A stretch of 64,000 nucleotides of DNA. Origin: Pichia kudriavzevii (Eukaryota > Ascomycota > Pichiomycetes > Pichiales > Pichiaceae). Position 1 is the stretch's first letter, and each line of letters starts with the position of its first letter. The stretch is taken from contig NC_042506.1 of the NCBI RefSeq assembly GCF_003054445.1, forward strand, positions 1,743,501-1,807,500, in the 5' to 3' direction. Positions 1 to 10,092 of the stretch are shown here, one piece after another. The notes beneath the pieces were generated by a model that saw nothing but the letters and a program-made list of their open reading frames with translations, searched no databases and was not told where the DNA came from. A program made the translations under genes and the position numbers.

Positions 1-638
1 ATCAACTGAACTATTTTAATACTAATACCAATTCTAACACCAACAATGTTACTTCACCTAACCACAATAATCACCAGTTTACAAGTAGTTTTGATCCTAG
101 AAATCTGAAAAAAACAATAACTCATGAACCATTAACTGCTGAAGATGAACAGTTTGATAATGAAAGTTATAGAACTAAATTGCAATTGAAAGACATCATT
201 ATTTCTAAATTGGAATCTGAATTAGAGAAGATGAAGGAATTCCATGATACTGTTTTGAAAACAAAAGGAAATACACAAGGTGATTTCGAGGTACCTAAAA
301 ATTATGAAGAACTATATCACAAGTTAGTCGATAAAATTCAATCAACTGAGGCAGAATTAAACGATACAAAACTAAGACTAGAATCGTTAGTTACTGCTAT
401 TTCAATGAATCCTAATCCGACCAATTATAAAAATGGTAGATATGATGAGCAAGAAGTCTCTCATAAGATTATTTCAAAGTTGAAATTACTCTCCGAAGAA
501 AACGAAGAATTATCTAGAATGCTAAGTTATGGGAAATCAAAGGAAAAAGATATAGAAATAGCATTATTAAGAAAACAAAATAATGATTTATTAGAGAAAG
601 TCTCCAAATTAGAAGCAAAATTAAATGATACCAAGTAA
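1..638 (+). CDS. MUM2: MUM2/WTAP-like coiled-coil protein, 3' part
   Basis: The gene is cut by the left edge of the window; the frame is open from base 3 to the TAA at 636-638. The visible part begins Asn/Thr-rich and continues as a long charged coiled coil. Its last third carries ENEELSRMLSYGKSKEKDIE, followed by heptads ending LEAKL, which resembles the conserved region of the WTAP/Mum2 family. In S. cerevisiae Mum2 works with Ime4 and Slz1 in the mRNA N6-methyladenosine writer complex and is needed for meiosis. The low-complexity N-terminal part and C-terminal coiled coil fit Mum2 (about 366 residues). Coiled coils match easily, so the assignment is moderate; a generic coiled-coil protein is the alternative. 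It is convergent with UBP14. Confidence 0.6.
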   Translation, partial: QLNYFNTNTNSNTNNVTSPNHNNHQFTSSFDPRNLKKTITHEPLTAEDEQFDNESYRTKLQLKDIIISKLESELEKMKEFHDTVLKTKGNTQGDFEVPKNYEELYHKLVDKIQSTEAELNDTKLRLESLVTAISMNPNPTNYKNGRYDEQEVSHKIISKLKLLSEENEELSRMLSYGKSKEKDIEIALLRKQNNDLLEKVSKLEAKLNDTK

Positions 639-957
639 CAGAGCTTGTTACCTCTTGCAGGTAATAGAGTTTCTTGTTCGTTCATTGATTAGTTAATTTA
701 CTTTCATCTAAATAAAACACCATTTACTATTCAGTTTTTCTTTCTATCTCCCTTTCAGCCACAACTTCTTTGTTTCGCCTCTCGTTCTGGCTATTAAAAT
801 GCACCAGCTGCTTCGTGTTTACTAACATATCTTTGCTTATTTTGAATTATTTACTTTTTTTACTTATTGTTCTTTTAGTCACCTAACCTTATTTTAATAA
901 TACGCTAATTATTTCAAACTGAAGTATATATCTATTTTTAAGCAATATATACACCAT
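639..957. other. Convergent intergenic region MUM2-like/UBP14
   Basis: This 319-bp AT-rich stretch holds the 3' ends of two convergent genes. A TACTAAC sequence at 820-826 looks like a yeast branch point, but I find no matching 5' splice site or downstream coding exon, so I read it as chance. I see no RNA gene. Confidence 0.6.
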
Positions 958-3291
958 TTAAACATCAATTCGTTGATACACGTAAACATAACCACATGTT
1001 TCTAACTCTTTTAAATTTTCACTGCTTGCAAGAACAACTTTTTCGTCGTTAAATAAAACCCAATGGGAAGCACCATCAATCATTTTCTTTATAAATGCAA
1101 CATAGTGCCCTGAATGTACAGAACTTCCCTTATGGCATATAACCCCAACTATTTCATAATCATAACTTCCTTTCTCTGCCTCTAATTTTTTACTGATGTC
1201 TACTTTAACTTCCAGCTCTGGCAATACCCCATCATCTTCTGGATGAGTAAATAACCATTCTACAGCTGCTTCCATATTGCCATCGTTCAAAACCAGCGCT
1301 TTAACACTTAATTTTTCATCGAATCCCATTACTGTGAGATTAGCTAATTTTTCCTTATCCACATTTTCTAACGGTCCTTTCGAGCTTAGATTGTCACATT
1401 GAAGAGTGAATGGCTTGTCGATGTCACTATCTTCCATATGTGAGAATAGCCAATTCATTGCAGCCTCTGCATCATTGTTACCCGTAGCATATAGCGCATG
1501 TTTAGCACGATTCTCGGTGAAGCCCACCTCGAGCAATTTTGACATCGCATCCTCATCAAATTTAAACTCTTGTGCGGAATCTTCTTCCGGCAATTCAATT
1601 TCATCGGCAAGTAAACCTTCTGATTTGAACGGTTCAAGACAAATTTTTTCCTCAAGAGTCAAAGGGACACTAACTTTAGAAGGAGTCCAATTCTCGAGAA
1701 CAATACGCTGCGGATTCAGCACAAGATATCTGGGAGTTGTCTTAAAAGATGTTTTCTTTGTAGCGGGTTGTTTGCATTTACACATTGGACATTCATACTC
1801 AAACAGTTCAGGAGAATTCCAAAAAGATATGCTATTGGTAATTGTAGTTGGCTGGTATACCTTCTCACCATCTTTCTTTGCTTTCAATTGCTTGATTGAA
1901 ATCGGAATACTTATATTATCTGTTACTTCTTTTTTAATCCTAACACCTTTACAATTGGTACATTTTATTTTATCCTCTAACACCAATTTCAAGGAATTGG
2001 TAGGAGATTCGTCAATTTGACCAGTCAATCTCTCCTTCTCAATCTTGTCTATTAGGTACGTCCAAAACTCAAAGGCATCCTGTTGCAACATCGTGCTGAA
2101 TTCTGGATGTCCTTGGCCTATAAGCGACTTAAATCCAGAAGGTTTAATCCCGCGTTGATATTTAACTACCTCCGTAGTACTCTCGTCTGGCACGGAATAT
2201 CTTCCGCTGTGCAGACCATCACCAACTTTGAAAAGCTGCGTCTCCAAATCCTCATATGGTTTTAAATTACCTAGTATTTTATCAAGTGGCATCCCGTCAG
2301 GATTGAAGAATGCCTCCCGAAATGACCCCAGACTGAATAACACTTGTAAGCATGATGCCATATAGCACGAATTACCCAAATTTTTAAATCCAGTAAGTCC
2401 TTCACCGAAGACGGGCTTTATCTCACCATTTGCATCTCCTGAAATCTTGAAATCCCATTGGACATTTTGTTCTATTTGTAGTTCGGTTAATGATTTCTCT
2501 GTTCTAACAAAGTTGGTGATATCAATTCCATATGTTTTTAATAATACAGCTAGGTTTGGAACTTTAACTTCATCATCACACTCATAGCAATAGCAGTCTG
2601 CAATATCTGTGGACAGAGATCCCAATTTAACGGCAACACAATGATCGGGGTGTGATTTTTGATGTTTCATAGCATGTGAATGTCCTGAAACTCCTCCAAA
2701 TTGTGCTCTACCACATCCCAAGTTACCACAATGTAAACATATCCATAAGTTTTCCTTTAGTTCACAATCATTACATTTCTTCAATTGCAAATTCGGTATT
2801 GTTGATTGATTAATTGAAATAGAATGCCTACATGGCTTGATTTCCTGTTCCCATGCTTTAATTTCCTCCTTCTTCTCTGAAGACGTAAAATGAATCAAGG
2901 CATCTGCAGCTTGTGAAACTTTCACTGGCAGTTGACTATTTGGATATTCAATAGTCGTATCTGTGTTTTGCAAATAAATTGCACATTTGGTATCAAATAA
3001 TTCATCTTCAGCCTTTTCCTTTATTTCTAATTTCATGATCTTATGCGGCTGCTGCTCTCCCTTTTGAACTTTTTTGATCTTTTTGTAGTTAAGAAATACC
3101 CGGTGATCATAGAATTCCCCATGCATGCTGGTATAATTGTGTTCACCTCTTGAAAATGCTTGATGGCATGTCATACAGATGTCTAATCCTGGTGAATCAA
3201 AGGCTGTATCAAATGAAAACATACAATCATCTTTAAAAACTCTATCTGAAGGATGAGGGACTATAATTGAATCAAGATTGATGTCTTCCAT
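958..3291 (-). CDS. UBP14: Ubiquitin C-terminal hydrolase UBP14 (USP5/isopeptidase T family)
   Basis: This deubiquitinase disassembles unanchored ubiquitin chains and so supports proteasome function. The 777-residue protein has the family order. A variant N-terminal zinc finger comes first, followed by a ZnF-UBP domain with CLHCGNLGCGR at about residue 185. The Cys box GFKNLGNSCYMASCLQ follows, with the catalytic Cys near residue 309. Two UBA domains (around LLEVGFTENRAKHAL and LTVMGFDEKLSVKAL) sit inside the catalytic fold, and the C-terminal His box is SVHSGHYVAFIKK. The length matches S. cerevisiae Ubp14 (781). I chose the ATG at 3289-3291 because its MEDINLDS start aligns with the family. 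The frame stays open 23 codons further upstream but has no ATG there. A possible Rpn4-type box lies just upstream. Confidence 0.96.
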   Translation of the reverse strand: MEDINLDSIIVPHPSDRVFKDDCMFSFDTAFDSPGLDICMTCHQAFSRGEHNYTSMHGEFYDHRVFLNYKKIKKVQKGEQQPHKIMKLEIKEKAEDELFDTKCAIYLQNTDTTIEYPNSQLPVKVSQAADALIHFTSSEKKEEIKAWEQEIKPCRHSISINQSTIPNLQLKKCNDCELKENLWICLHCGNLGCGRAQFGGVSGHSHAMKHQKSHPDHCVAVKLGSLSTDIADCYCYECDDEVKVPNLAVLLKTYGIDITNFVRTEKSLTELQIEQNVQWDFKISGDANGEIKPVFGEGLTGFKNLGNSCYMASCLQVLFSLGSFREAFFNPDGMPLDKILGNLKPYEDLETQLFKVGDGLHSGRYSVPDESTTEVVKYQRGIKPSGFKSLIGQGHPEFSTMLQQDAFEFWTYLIDKIEKERLTGQIDESPTNSLKLVLEDKIKCTNCKGVRIKKEVTDNISIPISIKQLKAKKDGEKVYQPTTITNSISFWNSPELFEYECPMCKCKQPATKKTSFKTTPRYLVLNPQRIVLENWTPSKVSVPLTLEEKICLEPFKSEGLLADEIELPEEDSAQEFKFDEDAMSKLLEVGFTENRAKHALYATGNNDAEAAMNWLFSHMEDSDIDKPFTLQCDNLSSKGPLENVDKEKLANLTVMGFDEKLSVKALVLNDGNMEAAVEWLFTHPEDDGVLPELEVKVDISKKLEAEKGSYDYEIVGVICHKGSSVHSGHYVAFIKKMIDGASHWVLFNDEKVVLASSENLKELETCGYVYVYQRIDV

Positions 3292-3325
3292 TATTGTTTC
3301 TTGCCAGAGATTTTTCTTATCTTGG

Positions 3326-3334
3326 AGTGGCAAA
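3326..3334 (+). promoter_or_regulatory. Possible Rpn4 (PACE-like) box upstream of UBP14
   Basis: The sequence AGTGGCAAA matches the S. cerevisiae proteasome-associated control element GGTGGCAAA at 8 of 9 positions. It lies 35-43 bp upstream of the UBP14 ATG, in reverse orientation. The distance is short for PACE, so it may be coincidental. Confidence 0.3.
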
Positions 3335-3524
3335 AGAAAAGGGCTGCCAAGCAATATCAAAAAGAAAAAATAAAAAAAAAAACTGAAAAATTCATTTGAA
3401 GATTCGCAAAATATTTTAAGTATAGAAGGCTCAGCACCTAGTCTTTCTCTCTGCTATAGTACAATAGTTTTATGATACTTGTATCATATAGTTACAGAAT
3501 AGAGTGGATTGATTAATCTATATT

Positions 3525-6491
3525 TTACAACATTGACAAGTCGTCATCACTTGTATTTTCAGCCAACAGTACGTCGCCACTACTATCTTTTGCTGAATAG
3601 AATGGAGGATTATTATGTGATTTGTCTTCGACACTAGTGATGCCAGATTTACGGTATTCTGTTGTTATATCAACCATACTTGCAGAAAAACAACTTTTAG
3701 CCTCAGTAGCATAGTCGTCGGCTTCTATTTCAATAAAAGTATTATGCGATCCTAATGGTATTTCATTGCACCTGTCACCTCCTTCATTCCCCTCAAATTC
3801 TCTGCTTGGAGTCAAAATTGTAAGGTCAACATTATATTCCCCCACTTGTTCGGATATACACTTTCCAGGTCCATTTATCTCATATATGTTATCATTTCCA
3901 CTATTTTTTGCAGGCAATATATTTTGAGGTTTAGTCTGTAGGTTAGACTCAAGGTTGTCTATTCCACGTAAAAATGTACTATCGTCATCAAATGGGTCGT
4001 CTGAGGTTAAATCAATTTTTTCCTGTGTGTGTGTTTGTGCAATTTCTTTATCATCTCCATGTTGCTTTCTCTTTAATCCTAAGAGTACATGTTTTATTTC
4101 TGAGTCATCCTCAAAAGAAAAATCAGTCTCCGAGGTAACCGGTCCTGCAGGTACTTCCTGCAACCTTGTGACCTGATCCATAAAACTCGGTCCTCTTAAA
4201 ACAGCATTATTATTCTTTTTCAAATGTTTTCTCCCGAATGTATCATTGTTACCCAGCGTACTTACTAGTTTAGATGAATTAGTAGATTTCTTATCGGAAA
4301 CTTCTGATGCGGGGGTTACCTCGAAATGACGCTGATCAGCTTTATCTTTAGCCTTTGCGTCGTTAAGAAACTTTGTGAAGCTTAACTCGCTAGAAATATC
4401 TGCATCGTCATCGGTAAGGTTTAGGAATGATTCGTTTAGTTGGCCTATATTGGCTGTATTAGCATTGTTCAGAACACGGTACGTTTCTGGATCGTCGGGT
4501 GTTTGGGCTTTGTCAATTATGCCAGTGTTACCAATCTTATTATTCAGTGGGATCACTATACTATGATTGCGTTGAAAAAGTCTTCCTTCTACTTGACCGA
4601 GCTTAAGCTTTTTACTGGGTGATGTACCCACAGAGCGGTCCTCCAAATTGTGTTTAGAAGCATTGAATATATTCAAAACTGGGAGCGATTTATTTAGTAT
4701 TGTTATAGGAGATTTGTCAGTTTTGCTATAGTAGTCCAAAGTTGCCTTTTGTGGAGTTACATTCTTAGTTTTAGAAAGTTTTTTATCAGTGCTCCCTGGT
4801 GTTTTATTAGCTTTATAATATCTGATAATTTCAATTCCGTTGCAATGGCTTTTAAGGAGCTGTTCGGGTAGCCACACATGCTCAATTTTATCTTGAATCT
4901 CATTGAAATTTTCATCTAAACGAAAATCAGGCAAATTCAAAAGTTTTTTGAATATTTTTCTAGGATAGTATTTCACTTGGTAAAAGGTAGCTTCTTGAGA
5001 TGAAAACTTTACAACTTTTGTAGCTTTGATAAAAACCGAAGAGGTTTCTAGACCTAGTTTTTCCTTATTAAGAATAGCTCTCCAAACAAACGAGCCACCC
5101 AAGTAATCTGAAACATATTCCATGCCTTCTAGATTGCTTTTGTTTGACTTTGTTAGAGTGAAAATAGCATTATACTTGATTCTTTCAAACCAATGGTAAT
5201 AATCACTGTTAAAATTTTCGATTTGTGGCCCAGAGACATAATCTGTAAACTCCATAACATGCTCGGGGTACGTGGAATTGTTCCCACATTTAACGTATAT
5301 TCGGCTTCCATGTACTGATTTTACTGACAATGGTTGGGGTAGTTCCGGAAGGCTAATAGCAACAGGCAAAGAACCTTGTAATTCTAACATATTAGTGTCA
5401 GTGTGCCTATGTTTAAATATCATCGGTGCAAAGTGAGGATAATAATGAGACGCAAATATGTAGTCTTTTGGCAGTGTAATGTTCGAAGCTGTGACTCGTC
5501 CAAAATATAGTCTTCCATGATCTTTTATACTTTGTTTCAACTTTTCTTGATAGTCCTTTAAAAGCCTTTTTCGTTGTTCATATCCATAAGGAAGTTTTCC
5601 CTGTATATAATCCAGCTTGTTTTTGCTTACATATATATTTCTCAGTTCATGCACAGGATCAAAATCTTTGACCTCAATAGTAGCTAACGCCCAAGCTTTC
5701 TTGATTCCCATAGATGAAATTCCTTTTGAAAAATCATCACCTTGACAACATGCAATGAACATAATTTTGTGAGTATCTAAATTAATCTCGTTAAGCATTT
5801 TCATGGTCACTGGAGTAACCATATATTCTAGATTAAGTCGTTCAGTGGATCTCCCAGATGCTGGTTTGTCTTCCTTGTACCGTGAGTAGTTTCGGAGAAT
5901 AGTTTTGGCTCCATATGCAAAACTATCTGCATCATTCGAGATAATAGCATCAATAATGCCAGCATCGTTTAGTCTGGCCAATTCGATTTCACCATCACCC
6001 GGTGCTACAATATAGCTCACGTTCCATGCTTCGAGTAATTTCATGACAGCTTCAACACATTTTCCCTTAGTTATATGCTGATTGGATCTCACATAGTCCA
6101 GCCCTTCTCTATATTTTTTTTCAAAGATTAGTGAACTATGTTCTTCTTCCACTCTACTCCATCGCATTTTTTCGTTCTTCAGTTTTCCATCAAAAACGAT
6201 AACAAAATTAATTGGTAGGCCAGTCAAAGTTTTGAGTTTACTCGATATACCGGCAACAATGAGCGCTATCACATGCTCATTTTCCGACAACGATGTTATA
6301 CCTCTACTTTGTTCTAGCCCTCCCTCCACAGAACAACCATGCTCAAATATCCACTGGAAAATGTCTATTCCAACATTTAGGAATCGTTGATTTTTATGAT
6401 AGAATTCATACGCATAATCTCTAAAAGTAACTCGATGTTTATTCAGATCTATTTTTTTCGACACTTCATTCCAAAATCCATCTATTGTCAT
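3525..6491 (-). CDS. YEN1: Holliday-junction resolvase YEN1/GEN1 (XPG/Rad2 nuclease family)
   Basis: This structure-specific 5' nuclease resolves Holliday junctions late in mitosis. The 988-residue protein has an XPG-N region with GIDIFQW and VIVFDGK. Its XPG-I region contains GDGEIELA and NDADSFAYGAK, and a helix-hairpin-helix part contains GDDFSKGISSMGIKKA. A later block, HVWLPEQLLKSHCNGIEIIRYY, closely parallels a Yen1-specific segment. The long disordered tail carries several S/T-P sites and SPSKKLKL, which looks like a CDK site beside a nuclear localisation signal, as in cell-cycle-regulated Yen1. It is longer than the S. cerevisiae protein (759). Oddities: the usual MG at the N-terminus is MT, the EGE/EAE catalytic pair reads DGE, and LGxDY reads QGDDF. 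The ATG is at 6489-6491. GEN1-type membership is secure, but activity is not proven. Confidence 0.88.
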   Translation of the reverse strand: MTIDGFWNEVSKKIDLNKHRVTFRDYAYEFYHKNQRFLNVGIDIFQWIFEHGCSVEGGLEQSRGITSLSENEHVIALIVAGISSKLKTLTGLPINFVIVFDGKLKNEKMRWSRVEEEHSSLIFEKKYREGLDYVRSNQHITKGKCVEAVMKLLEAWNVSYIVAPGDGEIELARLNDAGIIDAIISNDADSFAYGAKTILRNYSRYKEDKPASGRSTERLNLEYMVTPVTMKMLNEINLDTHKIMFIACCQGDDFSKGISSMGIKKAWALATIEVKDFDPVHELRNIYVSKNKLDYIQGKLPYGYEQRKRLLKDYQEKLKQSIKDHGRLYFGRVTASNITLPKDYIFASHYYPHFAPMIFKHRHTDTNMLELQGSLPVAISLPELPQPLSVKSVHGSRIYVKCGNNSTYPEHVMEFTDYVSGPQIENFNSDYYHWFERIKYNAIFTLTKSNKSNLEGMEYVSDYLGGSFVWRAILNKEKLGLETSSVFIKATKVVKFSSQEATFYQVKYYPRKIFKKLLNLPDFRLDENFNEIQDKIEHVWLPEQLLKSHCNGIEIIRYYKANKTPGSTDKKLSKTKNVTPQKATLDYYSKTDKSPITILNKSLPVLNIFNASKHNLEDRSVGTSPSKKLKLGQVEGRLFQRNHSIVIPLNNKIGNTGIIDKAQTPDDPETYRVLNNANTANIGQLNESFLNLTDDDADISSELSFTKFLNDAKAKDKADQRHFEVTPASEVSDKKSTNSSKLVSTLGNNDTFGRKHLKKNNNAVLRGPSFMDQVTRLQEVPAGPVTSETDFSFEDDSEIKHVLLGLKRKQHGDDKEIAQTHTQEKIDLTSDDPFDDDSTFLRGIDNLESNLQTKPQNILPAKNSGNDNIYEINGPGKCISEQVGEYNVDLTILTPSREFEGNEGGDRCNEIPLGSHNTFIEIEADDYATEAKSCFSASMVDITTEYRKSGITSVEDKSHNNPPFYSAKDSSGDVLLAENTSDDDLSML

Positions 6492-6737
6492 ATTACTCTA
6501 AGAGTAGAAATGTGTGTTAAGTTTTATGTGTCCTACGACCCACATTTCAAGTACCAACCAGATTTTGGTAGAGTTGTTGAATATATAAGCGGACAAAGTT
6601 TTACAGAAATGTAAACATTGGCGAGGGGCTCAACCGAGAAGCATTATTAAATTCGTTGTTCTCTAATCTATTTACTAAGTGATTTTATGATTCTACTATT
6701 TATGTATTTACATCCATATATACAAGATATTCAATCA

Positions 6738-9107
6738 TCACATGACTTCGCTGATGACTTTAGCAGCTTCCTTGTAACTTTCTAGAAGCTTTTCACATTT
6801 TTCTCTTTCTTGAATTAGAGTTTCATCTTCATACAACAAATCATCAAATAGGGACTCTTTATACAACTTCTGGACCAATTGATTTTGAACGGTGTCTTTA
6901 GTGAAATTGACAAGTAAACACATAATTGCCTTCGGAACTTGGTCTCTGATAGTTTCCCTAACAATTGAAAAATAAGAGGCAATTAATCTACGGATCAATT
7001 CACACTCAAGTTGCTCTCTTTCCGACAGTTGCTCTTCATTGAGATGGAATTGCTCTATTTGTGTTTGAAGTGAAACTTGCGGCTCCACATGAAACTGCAA
7101 TTCACTGCTTTCAGTCTCAGTTGGGTAGCTAAAAGGTGTCATACTTGTCTCCTTATGTGGTGCTTCTTCTTTCTTGCCAAAGAAATAATTGAGGAAATTT
7201 TCCTTCTCTGGTTTAGAATCAGTAGGAGCTGGAGTAGCATTTTCAGTGTCTTTCAGTTCGCTCAGTATTGTCGATTCAGACCTGTGGTGGTGCTTTTCCT
7301 TTGGCTCTTTTTCAAGCAAAACATTTCCATTTGGTTGATGAGCAACAGCGGCAGATGCGGCCGCTTTGGCTATCTTTGACCCATCTTCGTGATGAGCTGG
7401 ACGTGTGGATTCTTCCCTTTTAACGTGTTTTTCTTGTTCCTTTTGTTTCTGCCTTTCTTCCGCCACCATGGCCATTGCCTGCGCAGCACCAACAAAGTTT
7501 GGATGATTGGTATTAATATAGGCACGATTGATTTCAATTAGACTTTCAACATATTTAGTTGTTGGGCCTAGTCTCTCCCTCAATAGTTCAGAAACAACCT
7601 CAATCAGTTTGGCATGCAACTTAGGGTATCTGGATAGTTCTTGGTTACCACAGTTATGACAGATCTTCATCAATTCTTCGTAAACCAATTCAACACATCT
7701 ATGTGATGGTCCTTCGAGTAATTGGATCTGAGGTTTCACCAATAAGTCAAAAGCTAACTCAGGAACAAACAAGGAGGCTCTTGGACCAGTTGAATTTCTG
7801 ATCGCAGTTCTAATATCGGTGACAGTTAAATTATGTAGAGGATTGATAGAGTTCATAGAGTTTCCCAAAACTTCATTGTAAATATAGTAGATTCTGGCAC
7901 CACCACACAACTCCTTGGTTGAAATTTCACTGGAATTACCCTCAATAGAATTAATGAAATTATTTGCAAACTTATTCATCAGTTGCAAAATCAAGCCTCC
8001 TCTATTTTCTTTAGAAACGACATTTAGATTACCATAAGAAGCTAGCTCTTGCTCTGTTTGTCCCATTAGAGTGTTCAACTTTGCCTTAATATCCGGTAGC
8101 CTTTCTCTAATGTGATTCATTAATGTTTTGTTCAACGTCTTTGCCAAGTATTCGGTACCACATCTAGAAGCGACACTTCTATAAGCAGGATGACTATTGA
8201 AAAATTCCATTTCTGCAGCCAAAGACTCTTCCAAGGATTTTCTAGTCATAATATCTTGTTGTGATCTGTTCACAACACCAATAAATCCCAATTTTAACGG
8301 ATAAACTTTACCAGTTAAAATATCCAAGGCATTTGTGCCGTGATCCATCAAGTCCAATTTGGACAAGATTCCAATGGTTCTCTTACCCTGCGGATCAACT
8401 TGTCTTGCCAACTTTAATGCTTCTGAGTTAACCAAATCCTGGTTTGCAGGAGTGACGGCTAGAATAATCGAGTTTGGTTTCGAAATGTACTCTAATAGCA
8501 AATTCTTGATTTGTCTTTCAATGTCAACTGGCTGGTCCGCAATAGGAATTTTTGTCAAACCAGGTAAATCCACAAGGGTAAGGTTTAACACGTTTGGTGA
8601 GTAGATTTTCAAGTTTATTGGGATTCTACTGACACCTTTATTCTTACCAGCAATTCTAGAGGTTTCATTCTCAATTTCTTTTCTAATGTTATCAAAATTA
8701 TAGAATCTTTTACCTGGAATATGCAAGAATTCCCCCCACTCTGCAATCGGTGCAGAGGTGGAGGTGTTCTCCAACTGCGATGAAGAGCTTGTCTGATTTT
8801 TCAAATGCTGTTCTAGCGTCATCTCGTTAGGATCATTCGTTTCATCTGAAACATAATCTGTCCTAGACAAAAGTGGATCATCGCCCGTGATGTGAATAAG
8901 TTGCAAGACTAAGGGTCTTCTTGTGACAATGCCCGTGCCTCTTGGCAAGAAATCTTTGCCCACGATGTTCTCCAGGACCGATGACTTACCTGCCGATTGG
9001 GAGCCAATCACAGTCAATAATGGCAAGTCGAGATCAGTCAAAGAGGTATTGGTGACGATATCTTGGAGCTTATTCACCACTGGTATTAGTTCGTGTAGAG
9101 ATGCCAT
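6738..9107 (-). CDS. DNM1: Dynamin-related GTPase DNM1 (mitochondrial/peroxisomal fission)
   Basis: Dnm1 assembles as rings on mitochondria and peroxisomes, recruited by Fis1 adaptors, and cuts them by GTP hydrolysis. The 789-residue protein starts MASLHELIPVVNKLQDIV, nearly identical to S. cerevisiae Dnm1. The G1 loop GSQSAGKS is at residues 35-42, followed by TRRPLVLQL, the G3 DLPG and a G4 motif written SKLD rather than the usual TKLD. The middle domain contains ELCGGARIYYIYNEV. A low-complexity B-insert is followed by LNYFFGK and the C-terminal GED. The DNM1-type middle domain (FVPELAFDLLVKPQI) separates it from VPS1. The ATG is at 9105-9107. The frame continues upstream to 9203 but has no ATG there. 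Confidence 0.96.
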   Translation of the reverse strand: MASLHELIPVVNKLQDIVTNTSLTDLDLPLLTVIGSQSAGKSSVLENIVGKDFLPRGTGIVTRRPLVLQLIHITGDDPLLSRTDYVSDETNDPNEMTLEQHLKNQTSSSSQLENTSTSAPIAEWGEFLHIPGKRFYNFDNIRKEIENETSRIAGKNKGVSRIPINLKIYSPNVLNLTLVDLPGLTKIPIADQPVDIERQIKNLLLEYISKPNSIILAVTPANQDLVNSEALKLARQVDPQGKRTIGILSKLDLMDHGTNALDILTGKVYPLKLGFIGVVNRSQQDIMTRKSLEESLAAEMEFFNSHPAYRSVASRCGTEYLAKTLNKTLMNHIRERLPDIKAKLNTLMGQTEQELASYGNLNVVSKENRGGLILQLMNKFANNFINSIEGNSSEISTKELCGGARIYYIYNEVLGNSMNSINPLHNLTVTDIRTAIRNSTGPRASLFVPELAFDLLVKPQIQLLEGPSHRCVELVYEELMKICHNCGNQELSRYPKLHAKLIEVVSELLRERLGPTTKYVESLIEINRAYINTNHPNFVGAAQAMAMVAEERQKQKEQEKHVKREESTRPAHHEDGSKIAKAAASAAVAHQPNGNVLLEKEPKEKHHHRSESTILSELKDTENATPAPTDSKPEKENFLNYFFGKKEEAPHKETSMTPFSYPTETESSELQFHVEPQVSLQTQIEQFHLNEEQLSEREQLECELIRRLIASYFSIVRETIRDQVPKAIMCLLVNFTKDTVQNQLVQKLYKESLFDDLLYEDETLIQEREKCEKLLESYKEAAKVISEVM

Positions 9108-10092
9108 GTTGTTTTTAAAAAGACAGACTGCAGAAGGAAAGAATAGCCAAGTGTTTCTCCTGAAATGGTTTGGGGAATTGGTTGCTCCTTTCGGGGTCTC
9201 CAAGACAGCTTTTAGAGAGACACATCAACTACAAAAATACGCCCCAACTACAGACGGCCTCTGGAGTGCGCCAGTCCCTCGCGATCAAAATTTGTTACAT
9301 TTCCATCTCAAAGTCTATTGCCAATTATCTATCTGCAGCACTCTGAGAGCACATCACCTATTTTTAGGATATATGTACCCTGGTAAGTGCGTTGTATGTA
9401 ATTCCCACCTAATCGAGCTGTCCAATGACGCCTTTCACTGGGGATCATTCAGACTAATCGACAGGTTTACCAATACATCTATCCAGGAACAGTTTTGCGA
9501 CAGGTGGTGCCTCCCACCAACGGTTTTACGTAATCTTTTTTAAGGCTTTAGATGTTCTACAAGAAAAGCAAAACCTTTGTTAGAGATCCCATCATCAACA
9601 ACGTTAGGACTTGAATGGCCTTCACACCATGTACTTGTTGCATTTCCTTAGATCGCCAATGTGCTGGTGTCTGTTATCTCCGAGACTTATGTAGACTGGT
9701 CGGGGGGGGGGGAAACTGGGTGAGACGCCTATTGTTTCAACGGTTCCTTGTTGGTGTCAAAGGTGTCAACGTTTGTTGCGTTATTGTGCGTGAATGTGCC
9801 CAGAAACAATGCTATATGGATGGAATGTGAAGTTTCTTTTTGGTTGCTCTAGTTGGCTTTATGGTAGGCGTAGTTGTAAATGGAAGTTATACATGACTAC
9901 CACCTCTGCGGAGTCGATATATCAGCAATCTTTTCTCATCGGAGCTTCTCTTTATTTATAGAGTACTATCAAGTTCAGGGAGGTAACTGTAGTTTACTTG
10001 GAGCATCTAGATAGTTTATGATTGAAACGTTATTAGAAATACTTCCCTTTATGTTCCTTAACTTGAAATGATCGACATTTATAGGAAACAGT
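9108..10092. other. Intergenic region DNM1 promoter / RTT109 3' end, with poly-G tract
   Basis: This 985-bp stretch lies between two minus-strand genes, so it holds the DNM1 promoter and the RTT109 terminator. No ATG-started reading frame of useful length and no tRNA B-box are visible. The one marked feature is a run of 11 consecutive G at 9702-9712. Confidence 0.6.
9702..9712 (+). repeat. Poly-G homopolymer (11 G)
   Basis: An uninterrupted run of eleven G sits in an otherwise AT-rich intergenic region, between the DNM1 promoter and the RTT109 3' end. Such runs are mutation-prone and also error-prone in sequencing, so the exact length is uncertain. Confidence 0.8.

Noticed and set aside
820-826. 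TACTAAC branch-point-like heptamer after the MUM2-like gene
   Set aside because: There is no matching 5' splice site upstream in frame and no coding exon downstream; the gene already ends at a good coiled coil and stop.
6738-9203. 32-residue N-terminal extension of DNM1
   Set aside because: The extension begins with a non-ATG codon and the internal ATG gives the conserved MASL start.
8923-9543. 207-codon plus-strand frame antisense to the DNM1 start
   Set aside because: It starts with GTG and half of it is the antisense of the highly conserved DNM1 GTPase region; nothing in it resembles a protein family.
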